This document shows positions 1 through 7,755 of a stretch of 64,000 nt of DNA, piece after piece. Position 1 is the stretch's first letter, and each line of letters opens with the position of its first letter. Source of the DNA: an uncultured Blautia sp. (GTDB lineage: Bacteria > Bacillota > Clostridia > Lachnospirales > Lachnospiraceae); contig NZ_CAKRNY010000013.1 in the NCBI RefSeq assembly GCF_934371575.1, positions 16,765 through 80,764 of the forward strand, in the 5' to 3' direction. The position numbers were made by a program, and so were the translations under genes. The notes beneath the pieces were generated by a model. It worked only from the letters and a program-made list of their open reading frames with translations, searched no databases and was not told where the DNA came from.

Positions 1-681
1 ATCATGACTGCAATTGTGGCGCTGGAAGCATTTTCAGATCTGGATCATGAGATTACGTTAAGTGAGAATATTTTTTATGCTCTGGACGGACAGGATGCCA
101 CACAGGCAGGCTTTCAGCCAGGGGAGAGCGTGAGAGTGCGTGATCTGGTCTACGGCGTAATGCTGCCTTCCGGAGCAGAATGTTGTCTGGCTTTGGCAGA
201 TGAAGTGTCAGGTTCAGAAGAAGCTTTTGTGGCAAAAATGAATCAGAAGGCGAAATCTATTGGCATGAAGAATACTAATTTTATGAATTCTACAGGGCTT
301 CATGATTCGGAGCATTACAGTACAGCATATGATATGGCGCTGCTTTTGAAATATGCTTTACATAATGATGCGTTTCGTGATGTGATCGGGAGTTATTTTC
401 ACTCAACACCGGCGACCAATGTACATCCTGAGGGAATTACTTATTACAGTACCATGTTTAAAAACATGTCGGATACATCGGTAACCGGCGGAGAAATTCT
501 GGGCGGCAAAACCGGGTATACCTCTGAGGCAGGTCATTGTCTGGCAAGCTTTGCACAGATTTATGGCAGGGAGTACATTCTGGTAACTGCAGGCGCAGCT
601 GCAGATGCTACGGGAGTGCCGCATTTATTAGATGCCAAGACGATATATAACCGGCTAGGTGAAGCGGTGGCACAGAAATAA
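1..681 (+). CDS. D-alanyl-D-alanine carboxypeptidase (PBP5/DacA-type), 5' truncated by window edge
   Basis: This is the C-terminal part of a serine D,D-carboxypeptidase, which trims the terminal D-Ala from peptidoglycan stem peptides outside the membrane. The window opens with codons for I-M-T-A, which in this family directly follow the catalytic SxxK tetrad (S-x-x-K-I-M-T-A), so the nucleophile and signal peptide lie just upstream of base 1. The internal ATG at base 4 is not the start. The second active-site motif is present as P-S-G-A, where PSGN is usual, and the third is clear (GGKTGYT, about residue 167). The family often has a C-terminal beta domain and membrane anchor. Here the protein stops soon after the penicillin-binding domain, so it is probably a short secreted form. 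A long hairpin follows the stop. Confidence 0.9.
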   Translation: MMTAIVALEAFSDLDHEITLSENIFYALDGQDATQAGFQPGESVRVRDLVYGVMLPSGAECCLALADEVSGSEEAFVAKMNQKAKSIGMKNTNFMNSTGLHDSEHYSTAYDMALLLKYALHNDAFRDVIGSYFHSTPATNVHPEGITYYSTMFKNMSDTSVTGGEILGGKTGYTSEAGHCLASFAQIYGREYILVTAGAAADATGVPHLLDAKTIYNRLGEAVAQK

Positions 682-719
682 GAAATGACAAATCCAGTGA
701 GGAATTAAATAAACAAAAT

Positions 720-790
720 AAAAGAGCATTCACGCAATGATACATATCACAATTCATATGAAGGATTGTGAAAGAAGTGAATGCTCTTTT
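720..790. terminator. bidirectional hairpin between convergent genes
   Basis: A 14-bp perfect inverted repeat (AAAAGAGCATTCAC at 720-733 with its complement at 777-790) encloses a second stem (TCACAAT at 747-753 with ATTGTGA at 765-771). A-run on one side and T-run on the other fit a terminator for both the carboxypeptidase gene and the convergent alcohol dehydrogenase gene. Confidence 0.75.
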
Positions 791-819
791 TCTATGCTGT
801 GTTTTGAGTCAGGATGGTG

Positions 820-1974
820 TTATTTCGCCATTTGCAGGATTGCCACAATATCTTCTTTCGTCAACTGTTGGAAGAAACCGATATGCCCATTTCTGCCGAA
901 AACACATTTCTCAGCCATTTCCTCAATCTGGGCATCCGTTGGATGAACGCCAAGTTCAGTGAGGGTGGTTGGCATGCCTATGGAGTGGCACCAGGTCTCC
1001 CAGGCAGTGATAGAATCACTATCCCCGAAAACTTTCTCGCCAAACTGTGCAAACCTTCCCGGATTTGTCTTATACACATATCTCGCCCAGCTTCCCCAGA
1101 CAGCTGCAAGTCCGGCTCCGTGAGCCACATCAAACATACCGCCAAGCTCATGTTCAATTTTGTGTGTGGCAAAATCAGATACACGTCCGGCACCGGTCAG
1201 ACCGTTATGGGAAAGGCTTCCGGCCCACATAAGAGTAGCCCGGGCGTCATAGTTCTCAGGCTCTTTTACAGCAACCTGTGCGGCATCACGAACGGAAATC
1301 ATCAGTCCCTCTGCAATCCGGTCAGTAAGGCTGGTATCTGTGTCTGTAGGGGTAAAATAACGCTCCATAGTGTGCATCATAATATCGGCTGCGCCGCTGG
1401 CTGTCTGATATGCCGAAAGGCTGTAAGTCAGCTTGGGATTCATAATGGCAAATCTGGGGCGTGCGCAGTCATGTCCATAAGAACGCTTCATCATGCCATC
1501 TTCAATTGTGAGAACCATAGAAGAAGACATTTCAGAGCCTGCGGCAGCGATTGTAAGAATAACGCCAATGGGCAGGTTTTTATCTGTTTTTACACGTCCG
1601 TAAAGCAGGTCTTCCATTTCAAAATCATTGGCAATTCCGTAACCAATTCCCTTTGCTGTATCAATTACACTGCCGCCTCCAATTGGCAGAAGGAAGTCAA
1701 CACCTTCCGTCCGTCCAATGCGGATTCCCTCTTTTACCAGGGAAAGACGGGGATTTGGTACAACGCCGTTCAAATCCACATAGGAAAGTCCTGCATCACT
1801 TAAACTCTTGTGAACCAGATCCAAAAGCCCGGAAGTTTCAATATGTCCGCCCTTTTTTCCATAAACGATCATAACCTTGTGTCCACCAAACGCTGCAACC
1901 TGTTTTCCAACCTCACTCTCACGGCCAGCACCGAAAAGAATCTTAGTGGGAGTGAAAAAATCAAAATTTATCAT
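820..1974 (-). CDS. iron-containing alcohol dehydrogenase (butanol dehydrogenase / YqhD type)
   Basis: Predicted 384-residue NAD(P)H-dependent group III alcohol dehydrogenase that reduces aldehydes such as butyraldehyde during fermentation. The N-terminal half has the family dinucleotide-binding region (PIGGGSVIDTAKGI). The C-terminal half carries the metal-ligand histidines in DFATHKIEHELGG and the following FDVAHGAGLA. The length is normal for the family. I start at the ATG at 1974 rather than the longer frame to 2028, because GGAGG lies 10 bases before it and the product then begins with the usual (M)xxFxFxxPTKILFG. The gene is monocistronic and convergent with the carboxypeptidase. Exact substrate and cofactor cannot be read from the sequence. 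Confidence 0.9.
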   Translation of the reverse strand: MINFDFFTPTKILFGAGRESEVGKQVAAFGGHKVMIVYGKKGGHIETSGLLDLVHKSLSDAGLSYVDLNGVVPNPRLSLVKEGIRIGRTEGVDFLLPIGGGSVIDTAKGIGYGIANDFEMEDLLYGRVKTDKNLPIGVILTIAAAGSEMSSSMVLTIEDGMMKRSYGHDCARPRFAIMNPKLTYSLSAYQTASGAADIMMHTMERYFTPTDTDTSLTDRIAEGLMISVRDAAQVAVKEPENYDARATLMWAGSLSHNGLTGAGRVSDFATHKIEHELGGMFDVAHGAGLAAVWGSWARYVYKTNPGRFAQFGEKVFGDSDSITAWETWCHSIGMPTTLTELGVHPTDAQIEEMAEKCVFGRNGHIGFFQQLTKEDIVAILQMAK

Positions 1975-2085
1975 AAGAAAATTCCTCCGTTGAAATGTGC
2001 AATTAATAAATTCTTTTTCTGAGCCCATTATATAGCAGGATTCGGAAAATATCCATTACTTTCCCGGGTGCCTTTGGGGCACTTT

Positions 2086-3291
2086 TTATTTACAGGATTC
2101 CCGCGTCAGCAGCCGCTTATAACTGCAATCCATTCCAATCGCTCCCAGCGGTGCGGTGATGAGAATGCCAAGTACGGCCACAGAAAGCACAACCTGTCCG
2201 CAGGGGAGACCCATGGCCATTGGTACAGAGCCGATGGCAGCCTGGACAGTTGCTTTGGGAAGGTAGGCAATGGAGCAGAACAGTTTTTCTTTTGCGGTAA
2301 GGCTGGTTCCGGCTACGCAGAGGGAGACACCGAGGGTACGGATCAGCAGTGCGGCGAAAATCATGGCCAGAGCTGTTGGACCAGCTTTCAAGGTGTAGCG
2401 GATATCTACGGATGCACCTACAAGTACAAAAAGCAGGACTTCAGCAGCCAGCCACAGCTTTCCGAATTTCTGGGAAAGACGTGCGGAAACGGAAGGTGTG
2501 CATTTCAGTTTCAAAATGCATGCCATACTTACCACAGCCAGAAGCCCGGACACAGAGACCATCGGTTTCAGCCATGTTTCAACAGACATAAGCAGGAAAG
2601 AGACGCCCATTACCACGATCACCTTCATACTGTTCCGTACCATGTGGCTGTGGGCGTAAGCAGTTTCGAAAAACAGGGAAAGCAGATACCCTGCGACACT
2701 TCCAAGCAGGATTCCAAGCACAATAGAAACCGGAATGTTGATAAAATCCCGTACATGTGCACTACCTCCCTGTGCCATAGCAGAAAATGTGGAAAACAGC
2801 ACGATCACATAAATATCGTCACAGGAAGCGCCAGCCAGGATCATCTGGGGAATGCTTTTGGCTGTGCCGTATTTTTCCTCCATCAACTGTACCATTCTCG
2901 GGACAACAACTGCTGGGGAAACAGCACCCATTACGGCACCCATAACAGCAGCTTCCAGTCTGTTGATTCCCAGAAAATAAGGAGCCAGTAAAAAGTATGC
3001 CAGAATTTCAAAGGTCGCTGGGATGCAGGCCATCATGATCGCAGGCCGTCCTACTTTTTTCAGATCAGCCAGATTCAGGGAAAGTCCTGCTTTCAATAAA
3101 ATAATGATCAGAGCGATCTGCCGCAGCTCCGATGAGATGGAAAGAATGGATGGATCCAGTGCATTCAGTACATAAGGTCCCAGAAGAATGCCAGTAATCA
3201 GCATTCCGATAATACGGGGAAGCTTCAGTGCCTGGCAGATTGCCGCCAGGGAAAGTCCAGCAAGAAAAATAAAAGCCAAAGATGTTAACAT
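2086..3291 (-). CDS. cation:proton antiporter (CPA family)
   Basis: About 401 residues, almost entirely hydrophobic, with roughly 11-12 predicted membrane segments. The sequence opens as a CPA-type Na+(K+)/H+ exchanger (LPRIIGMLITGILLGP, a typical second helix) and has the charged-residue region GASCDDIYVIVLF in mid-protein, where CPA members carry their ion-binding acidic residues. It probably exchanges protons for Na+ or K+ across the cytoplasmic membrane. I use the ATG at 3291, preceded by AAGGAGG, instead of the upstream in-frame ATG at 3342. There is no C-terminal TrkA/RCK domain, so it is not a full KefB/C-type channel. The ion specificity is unknown. Confidence 0.8.
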   Translation of the reverse strand: MLTSLAFIFLAGLSLAAICQALKLPRIIGMLITGILLGPYVLNALDPSILSISSELRQIALIIILLKAGLSLNLADLKKVGRPAIMMACIPATFEILAYFLLAPYFLGINRLEAAVMGAVMGAVSPAVVVPRMVQLMEEKYGTAKSIPQMILAGASCDDIYVIVLFSTFSAMAQGGSAHVRDFINIPVSIVLGILLGSVAGYLLSLFFETAYAHSHMVRNSMKVIVVMGVSFLLMSVETWLKPMVSVSGLLAVVSMACILKLKCTPSVSARLSQKFGKLWLAAEVLLFVLVGASVDIRYTLKAGPTALAMIFAALLIRTLGVSLCVAGTSLTAKEKLFCSIAYLPKATVQAAIGSVPMAMGLPCGQVVLSVAVLGILITAPLGAIGMDCSYKRLLTRESCK

Positions 3292-3479
3292 TGTTATAAG
3301 TTCCTCCTTTTTACGCAGAAAAGCTGATGCCTCCTGCGACAATTGTTATCACAGAAGTCATCAGCTTAATAAGCGGTTCGGGATGATCCCAGGGAGACAT
3401 TCATTCCCCTTTTGTAAATTTCTGAAGGTATAATAACATATTAGAAAGATTATAGCAAGAAAGATTATAGCAATAAAAA

Positions 3480-3905
3480 TCAAAATAAAGTTTCTTCGTT
3501 TTCCTCAAAGAGTTTATCATTAATTTCAAACAGCTCAAGTCCATGCAGCAGCCCATAATAGATAATGGCATCTCTCTTTAATTTCGGGTATAGCTGCGCT
3601 ATTCCACAAAGCTTCAGCAGCTCCTGGGTTTCTTCAATACTTGCTTCCAGTCCATAACACAGGCACAGCAAACGGTTACGGGAAGGATTTCTGCGGCCGG
3701 CAAAAATCTGATGCAGGTAAATTTCACTCATTCCAGCCTGTTTGGCAAGCGCTGCCTTTGAAATATTTTTCTCTTCGAACAGACGGTTTAATAATTCTGC
3801 CACACTTTTATTTTCAAATTGTTCCTGGTTCTGGGAAAGAAACTGACTCAGATTCGGGGAATCCATAAGCTCCTGATGCAAACCATCTGTATTTTTCTTT
3901 TTCAT
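3480..3905 (-). CDS. XRE-family helix-turn-helix regulator
   Basis: 141 residues with a Cro/C1-type helix-turn-helix at about residues 34-90 (ISKAALAKQAGMSEIYLHQI is the DNA-reading part) and an acidic, mostly helical C-terminal tail ending ENEETLF. It is transcribed away from the kinase gene at 4097, with 191 bp between them. That layout fits a regulator of the kinase module and of itself. A 17-bp palindrome lies in the shared upstream region. No enzymatic domain is visible. The link to the kinase is inferred from position. Confidence 0.8.
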   Translation of the reverse strand: MKKKNTDGLHQELMDSPNLSQFLSQNQEQFENKSVAELLNRLFEEKNISKAALAKQAGMSEIYLHQIFAGRRNPSRNRLLCLCYGLEASIEETQELLKLCGIAQLYPKLKRDAIIYYGLLHGLELFEINDKLFEENEETLF

Positions 3906-3936
3906 ATTTCGCGCCTTTACATTAATTTGTCAATAA

Positions 3937-3953
3937 GTTAAAATATTCTTAAC
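3937..3953. promoter_or_regulatory. palindrome, possible XRE operator
   Basis: GTTAAAATATTCTTAAC is an imperfect 17-bp dyad (arms GTTAA/TTAAC) located 32 bases upstream of the XRE start, in the AT-rich divergent region. Position and symmetry fit autoregulation. There is no direct evidence of binding. Confidence 0.35.
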
Positions 3954-4096
3954 AGTATACTCAAATAAAAATATACTATAAATAATTCTGAAAAACAATA
4001 TGCAGACAGCATAGTGTTAGCTACTGCTCATCGGATATATTTCGTGAATTGCGTTACCGGGGAGGGCGTGAGCCGTAGCTTAAGACAAGGAGGCAA

Positions 4097-4801
4097 ATGG
4101 ACATTTATGACAGTCTTTTGAGTACAGTTCATGACGAATATGACAGAATCCGGTTGATCAAAAAAAGTGAACGGGGTGAAGTGTCCCTGGTACGTCATAG
4201 AGCAAGTGGAAAGTGTTATATTTTCAGACATTTTTCAGGCAACAGTGAAGTATACCGGAAGCTTCTTTCTATTTCCTGTCCAAATCTTCCCCAGATTATG
4301 GAAGTAGGGGAAAAGGAGGGGAAAACAGTTCTGCTGGAAGAATATGTGCAGGGGGATACTCTTGGAGAGATTTTGCAGGGGGGACTTTTGACAGCGGCAC
4401 AGGCCCGACAGATTACCCGCCAGCTTTGCATGGCCTTATGGGTGCTTCATTCCATGGGAATGGTACATAGAGATGTAAAGCCAGACAATGTGATCATATG
4501 TGGAAAAGAAGCTGTTCTCATCGATTTTGATGCAGCCAGGATCTATAAAAACGAAAACAGGGAAGATACGCAGATTCTGGGAACTACAGGCTTTGCAGCA
4601 CCAGAGCAGTACGGGCTTTCCCAGTCTGACGGGCGTGCGGATATTTATGCGCTGGGAGTTCTGCTGAACATTATGCTGACAGGAGAACATCCTTCCAGAA
4701 AGCTGGCCGGCGGCAGAATGGGCAGAATTGTCCAACGCTGCACTATGGTAAATCCGGCAAAAAGATATAAGAATATTCTTCATTTGATGGAGGTTTTATA
4801 A
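4097..4801 (+). CDS. small Ser/Thr protein kinase (Hanks type)
   Basis: 234 residues comprising only a protein kinase domain, with no membrane or PASTA segment. Visible motifs are the catalytic loop HRDVKPDN (124-131), DFD at 143-145 where DFG is usual, the activation-loop end APEQYG (168-173) and the helix-F aspartate in ADIYALG. Two things are odd. The glycine loop is degenerate (SERGEVSLV), and the beta-3 lysine that anchors ATP seems to be replaced by Arg44 (CYIFRHF). The C-lobe is short for the family. The kinase may still be active but with altered ATP handling. AAGGAGG lies just upstream of the ATG. The next gene follows after 11 bases, so the two are probably co-transcribed. Confidence 0.85.
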   Translation: MDIYDSLLSTVHDEYDRIRLIKKSERGEVSLVRHRASGKCYIFRHFSGNSEVYRKLLSISCPNLPQIMEVGEKEGKTVLLEEYVQGDTLGEILQGGLLTAAQARQITRQLCMALWVLHSMGMVHRDVKPDNVIICGKEAVLIDFDAARIYKNENREDTQILGTTGFAAPEQYGLSQSDGRADIYALGVLLNIMLTGEHPSRKLAGGRMGRIVQRCTMVNPAKRYKNILHLMEVL

Positions 4802-4812
4802 AGGAGAAGAGA

Positions 4813-6060
4813 ATGAATAACAAATGTATAAAATGCGGACGGCCCCTTCCGGACAATGCTTCTTTTTGTCCACATTGTACAGCGGTTCAGACTGAAAAAC
4901 AGGAGATAAAAGCGCCAAAACGGTGGAGAAAAACGGCTTTCTGTGTGACAGCTGTGGCGGTGCTGCTGGCGGTAGTTGTGACTGCTTTTTCCCTGCATCA
5001 TCGCCCTAAATCCTATGAGGGTGGTGCGCAGGTGGTTTATACAGACAAAGGAAAAGCTTATAAACTGCTGTTGAATTTTTCCGAAGATGATGGAGTAACA
5101 GGACATGCCCAGGGAGAACGTACTGATACACTGGCGCAGGGAATGGAAAGTGCCCTTCCCTGTCAGCTGTATGTTCTGGATCAGGAAACTGGGGGACTGG
5201 CGTGGGAAGAATTTACAAAAAAGGTGGATTCCTGTAAGGTGAACACAAAACCTGGCGAAAATTCAAAGAAAGCAGAATATGTGGAACCGGTTCATAACGA
5301 GAGCTTCCCCAATGCGGCTTACGTTTCAGATATTTATTATTCTGCTGATAGCGGTATTAACGATATCTTGTGGAACCTGACTATGAAAAATGGAGATACG
5401 ATTTCTCTCAGCACACGGCTTACCATTGAAAAGCAGGCAGCAGTTGCCTATTTTTCAGAGGATACGCCTATGGAGACCACAGAGGAATTGAATGCATTGC
5501 TGGCTTCCATTGAGGAAGAGGTGCCATCGGAAACGCCGGTTTACCTCCATCTTCCAGCAGTAACTTATGATGGTGATATCATTTTTGGAAATCATGTGTG
5601 GGGAATTTATGGAAGCTCAGACGGGGATGATGTGACTACTTTCACAGGAACTGTCAGTATGCGGGGCCTGAATGGAAATTATGCGGAAATGTCAGGAATC
5701 CAGTTTAAGGGGGATTCCGGAATCGGGGTGAACGCGTACTGTCTTGCTTTATTTTCCCGGTGCGGTTTTGATGGTTGGGATACGGCGGCAATCGCCAATA
5801 ATGGAGCCTGGATAAATGCAATGGACTGTACTTTTACCAATAATAAAATTGCACTGAAATTCAACAGCAGCATGGCTTATGGTACAGCGCCAAACTATCT
5901 GAATAATACATTTACCGGAAATGGAACGGCGGTTTGCATTGAGAATCTGCCTGGAAATGAAGTACTTGATTTTGCAGGCAGCATATTCTCGGGAAATGAT
6001 GTGGATATTGATAATAAGGCAGATCATTCGGTAGATACCGCGAAGGCGGTTTTTGAATAA
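4813..6060 (+). CDS. zinc-ribbon, single-pass membrane protein with extracellular beta-helix region
   Basis: 415 residues. Residues 4-21 form a zinc ribbon (CIKCGRP and CPHC). A basic stretch and one membrane helix follow at about 38-60. The remainder should face outside. Its C-terminal part (about 255-405) reads like right-handed beta-helix (pectin-lyase-like) repeats: N-N and G-G rich turns, with short strands such as MSGIQF and LDFAGSIFSGN. The gene lies 11 bases after the kinase with its own AGGAG site. A cytoplasmic zinc ribbon next to a kinase suggests it could be a substrate or sensor partner, but that is inference. I do not recognise a named family for the full protein. Confidence 0.7.
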   Translation: MNNKCIKCGRPLPDNASFCPHCTAVQTEKQEIKAPKRWRKTAFCVTAVAVLLAVVVTAFSLHHRPKSYEGGAQVVYTDKGKAYKLLLNFSEDDGVTGHAQGERTDTLAQGMESALPCQLYVLDQETGGLAWEEFTKKVDSCKVNTKPGENSKKAEYVEPVHNESFPNAAYVSDIYYSADSGINDILWNLTMKNGDTISLSTRLTIEKQAAVAYFSEDTPMETTEELNALLASIEEEVPSETPVYLHLPAVTYDGDIIFGNHVWGIYGSSDGDDVTTFTGTVSMRGLNGNYAEMSGIQFKGDSGIGVNAYCLALFSRCGFDGWDTAAIANNGAWINAMDCTFTNNKIALKFNSSMAYGTAPNYLNNTFTGNGTAVCIENLPGNEVLDFAGSIFSGNDVDIDNKADHSVDTAKAVFE

Positions 6061-6110
6061 TTTGGGAGGACTATGCTGGCAGGTAATTGTTTTTGTAAAG
6101 AATTGGTTTT

Positions 6111-6797
6111 ATGATAAATTATCTAACTGTTGAAGATCCGGATGTACCGGTAACCCCAGGTAAGAGAGAAGATCTTATTGATCCTGAGATTCCAGATGGA
6201 TTCTACTACGTACACAAGATCAAAATCACAAAGAATGTAGTTGATGCAAATGGAAATGCAAAGAATACTAATGAGACATTCTATGCAGGAATTTTTACAG
6301 ATGCAGATTTTACTACCTTGGCAGCAAATGTATCACAGAATATTGTTCCACTGGAAATGGCTGGCGGTTCAGAAACGAGTGTTGAGGTTGAGCTTTCCAT
6401 TCTTAAGACAGAATCCGCAACTCTATATATTGCAGAGGTTGATGCAGAAGGAAATCTGGTAGACGATGATGAAAACTTTGCATATGATGTAAGCGTAGAT
6501 AGTGAAGAAATTACTCTCAATGCCGAAAATCAGAATGCAGCAGTAACGATTGTTAACACAGAAATTGAGCCGGAACAGGTAACTCCGACTCCTACACAGG
6601 AGGATGACACAACTCCGGCTCCGGCACAGGAGGACGATACAGCTCCGGCTCCGGCATCAGAAGGCAATGGAACTCAGAAAACAGGTGTTAAGACTGGTGA
6701 TGATACTCCAATCAATCAGTTTGGATTCCTCCTCATATGCTCAGTAGCATGCATAGCACTGATCATCGGAAAACGTAAGAGAGAAAAACGTTCCTGA
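6111..6797 (+). CDS. C-terminal fragment of a sortase-anchored surface protein
   Basis: 228 residues with no signal peptide. Residues 30-150 resemble a pilin-type prealbumin-like domain (FYYVHKIKI start, VTIVNTEIEPE end). A Pro/Thr/Glu/Asp linker with repeated TPAPAQEDD units follows. A cell-wall sorting-type tail ends the protein: VKTGDDTPI, a hydrophobic helix, then KRKREKRS. A wall-anchored protein lacking a signal peptide is most simply a 5'-deleted remnant. The ATG at 6111 has no ribosome site of its own but overlaps the stop of a 13-codon reading frame (6073-6114) that does have one (GGGAGG), so some translation by coupling is possible. It is listed as a gene with that doubt. Confidence 0.55.
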   Translation: MINYLTVEDPDVPVTPGKREDLIDPEIPDGFYYVHKIKITKNVVDANGNAKNTNETFYAGIFTDADFTTLAANVSQNIVPLEMAGGSETSVEVELSILKTESATLYIAEVDAEGNLVDDDENFAYDVSVDSEEITLNAENQNAAVTIVNTEIEPEQVTPTPTQEDDTTPAPAQEDDTAPAPASEGNGTQKTGVKTGDDTPINQFGFLLICSVACIALIIGKRKREKRS

Positions 6798-6866
6798 AGA
6801 GTCACTAAAAAGTCTTAAAAAGCCTCTGAAAAGAGAGGACTGTCAAAAAAATAGATAGATCCCAAA

Positions 6867-6910
6867 CCAGGGAGGGTGTGATCCATTTGGTCACACCCTC
6901 TCTGGCTTTT
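6867..6910 (+). terminator. strong rho-independent terminator
   Basis: CCAGGGAGGGTGTGA (6867-6881) pairs with TCACACCCTCTCTGG (6891-6905), with one mismatch, and is followed by CTTTT. It closes the kinase/surface-fragment unit before the sigma factor gene. Confidence 0.85.
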
Positions 6911-7042
6911 GGACTATTCAGAAAAATGAAATATCTGGAAATAAACAGGACAATCGTGGTAAAATATGGTATGATAAATTTTGATTAAACAGTCGTTTAT
7001 TATTTATGCTTGGGAAAAATTACGGGATTCGGGTGAGAACAT

Positions 7043-7585
7043 ATGATTATAGATGAAGTCCTGTATGAGCGCTTCTGGAATGGGGAGAAAACAGCGGCAG
7101 ATGAGTTGGTGCATAGGCATGGGGATATGCTGGTACTGTTTTTGAACAGTTATGTGAAGGATATCCATGAGGCGGAGGATCTGATGATCGAGGCCTTTGC
7201 GCAGATGTTTGTGAGGCGGCGGTCGATATCGGAGGATGGCAGTTTCCGCGCCTATTTATATAAGACAGCAAGGCGTCTTGCAGGAAATGCGATAAAAAAA
7301 CACAGAGTATATATTGGATTGGAAGAACTTCCTTTCGAGCTGCCGGGGGAGGCTCTGGCTGAGACAAGCCTGTTTGAAAATGAACGGAAGAAGCAGCTTT
7401 ATGAAGCTATGGAAGAACTAAAACCGGAATACCAGGAAGCTCTGTACCTGGTTTACTTCGAGGACATGAGCTACCAGGGCACTGCAGAAGTCATGTGCAG
7501 GTCAGAAAGCCAGGTTAAAAATCTGGTTCACAGAGGGAAAAAGAGTCTGAAAGAGCTTCTGGGGAAAAATGGATTTGAGTATTAG
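7043..7585 (+). CDS. ECF-type RNA polymerase sigma factor
   Basis: 180 residues. Sigma-70 region 2 spans about residues 14-85 (HEAEDLMIEAFAQMF and the following FRAYLYKTARRLA are its core recognition and -10 melting parts). Region 4 spans about 118-175 (LKPEYQEALYLVYFEDMSYQ, then a helix-turn-helix with SESQVKNLVHRGKK). It lacks regions 1 and 3, as ECF factors do. No separate anti-sigma gene with a classic zinc-binding domain follows. Instead, a giant secreted protein, two small membrane proteins and a PrsW-type protease do. PrsW of B. subtilis cleaves the anti-sigma factor RsiW, so a regulated-proteolysis circuit is plausible here. The gene ends 170 bases before the giant gene. Confidence 0.85.
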   Translation: MIIDEVLYERFWNGEKTAADELVHRHGDMLVLFLNSYVKDIHEAEDLMIEAFAQMFVRRRSISEDGSFRAYLYKTARRLAGNAIKKHRVYIGLEELPFELPGEALAETSLFENERKKQLYEAMEELKPEYQEALYLVYFEDMSYQGTAEVMCRSESQVKNLVHRGKKSLKELLGKNGFEY

Positions 7586-7755
7586 AAACCGTCATAGATG
7601 AAATGTGGCGGTTTTTTCTATGGAAAAAATAAAATATTTTAAATTTTTTCATTTTTAGTGAGAGGATTTTGGATTTGGTGCCTTTTATATAGTATAGAAT
7701 AGTGGGAAAAACATAGGAACGGATTAGAAAGCAGGAATATGGAGGGAGAAACAAA

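Noticed and set aside
814..1803. 329-residue frame opposite the alcohol dehydrogenase
   Set aside because: Lies wholly within a clear dehydrogenase gene and has no domain signature.
2055..2085. Terminator after the antiporter gene
   Set aside because: The GTGCC/GGCAC stem has its T-run only on the plus strand, where no transcript is expected, so it is not called for the minus-strand gene.
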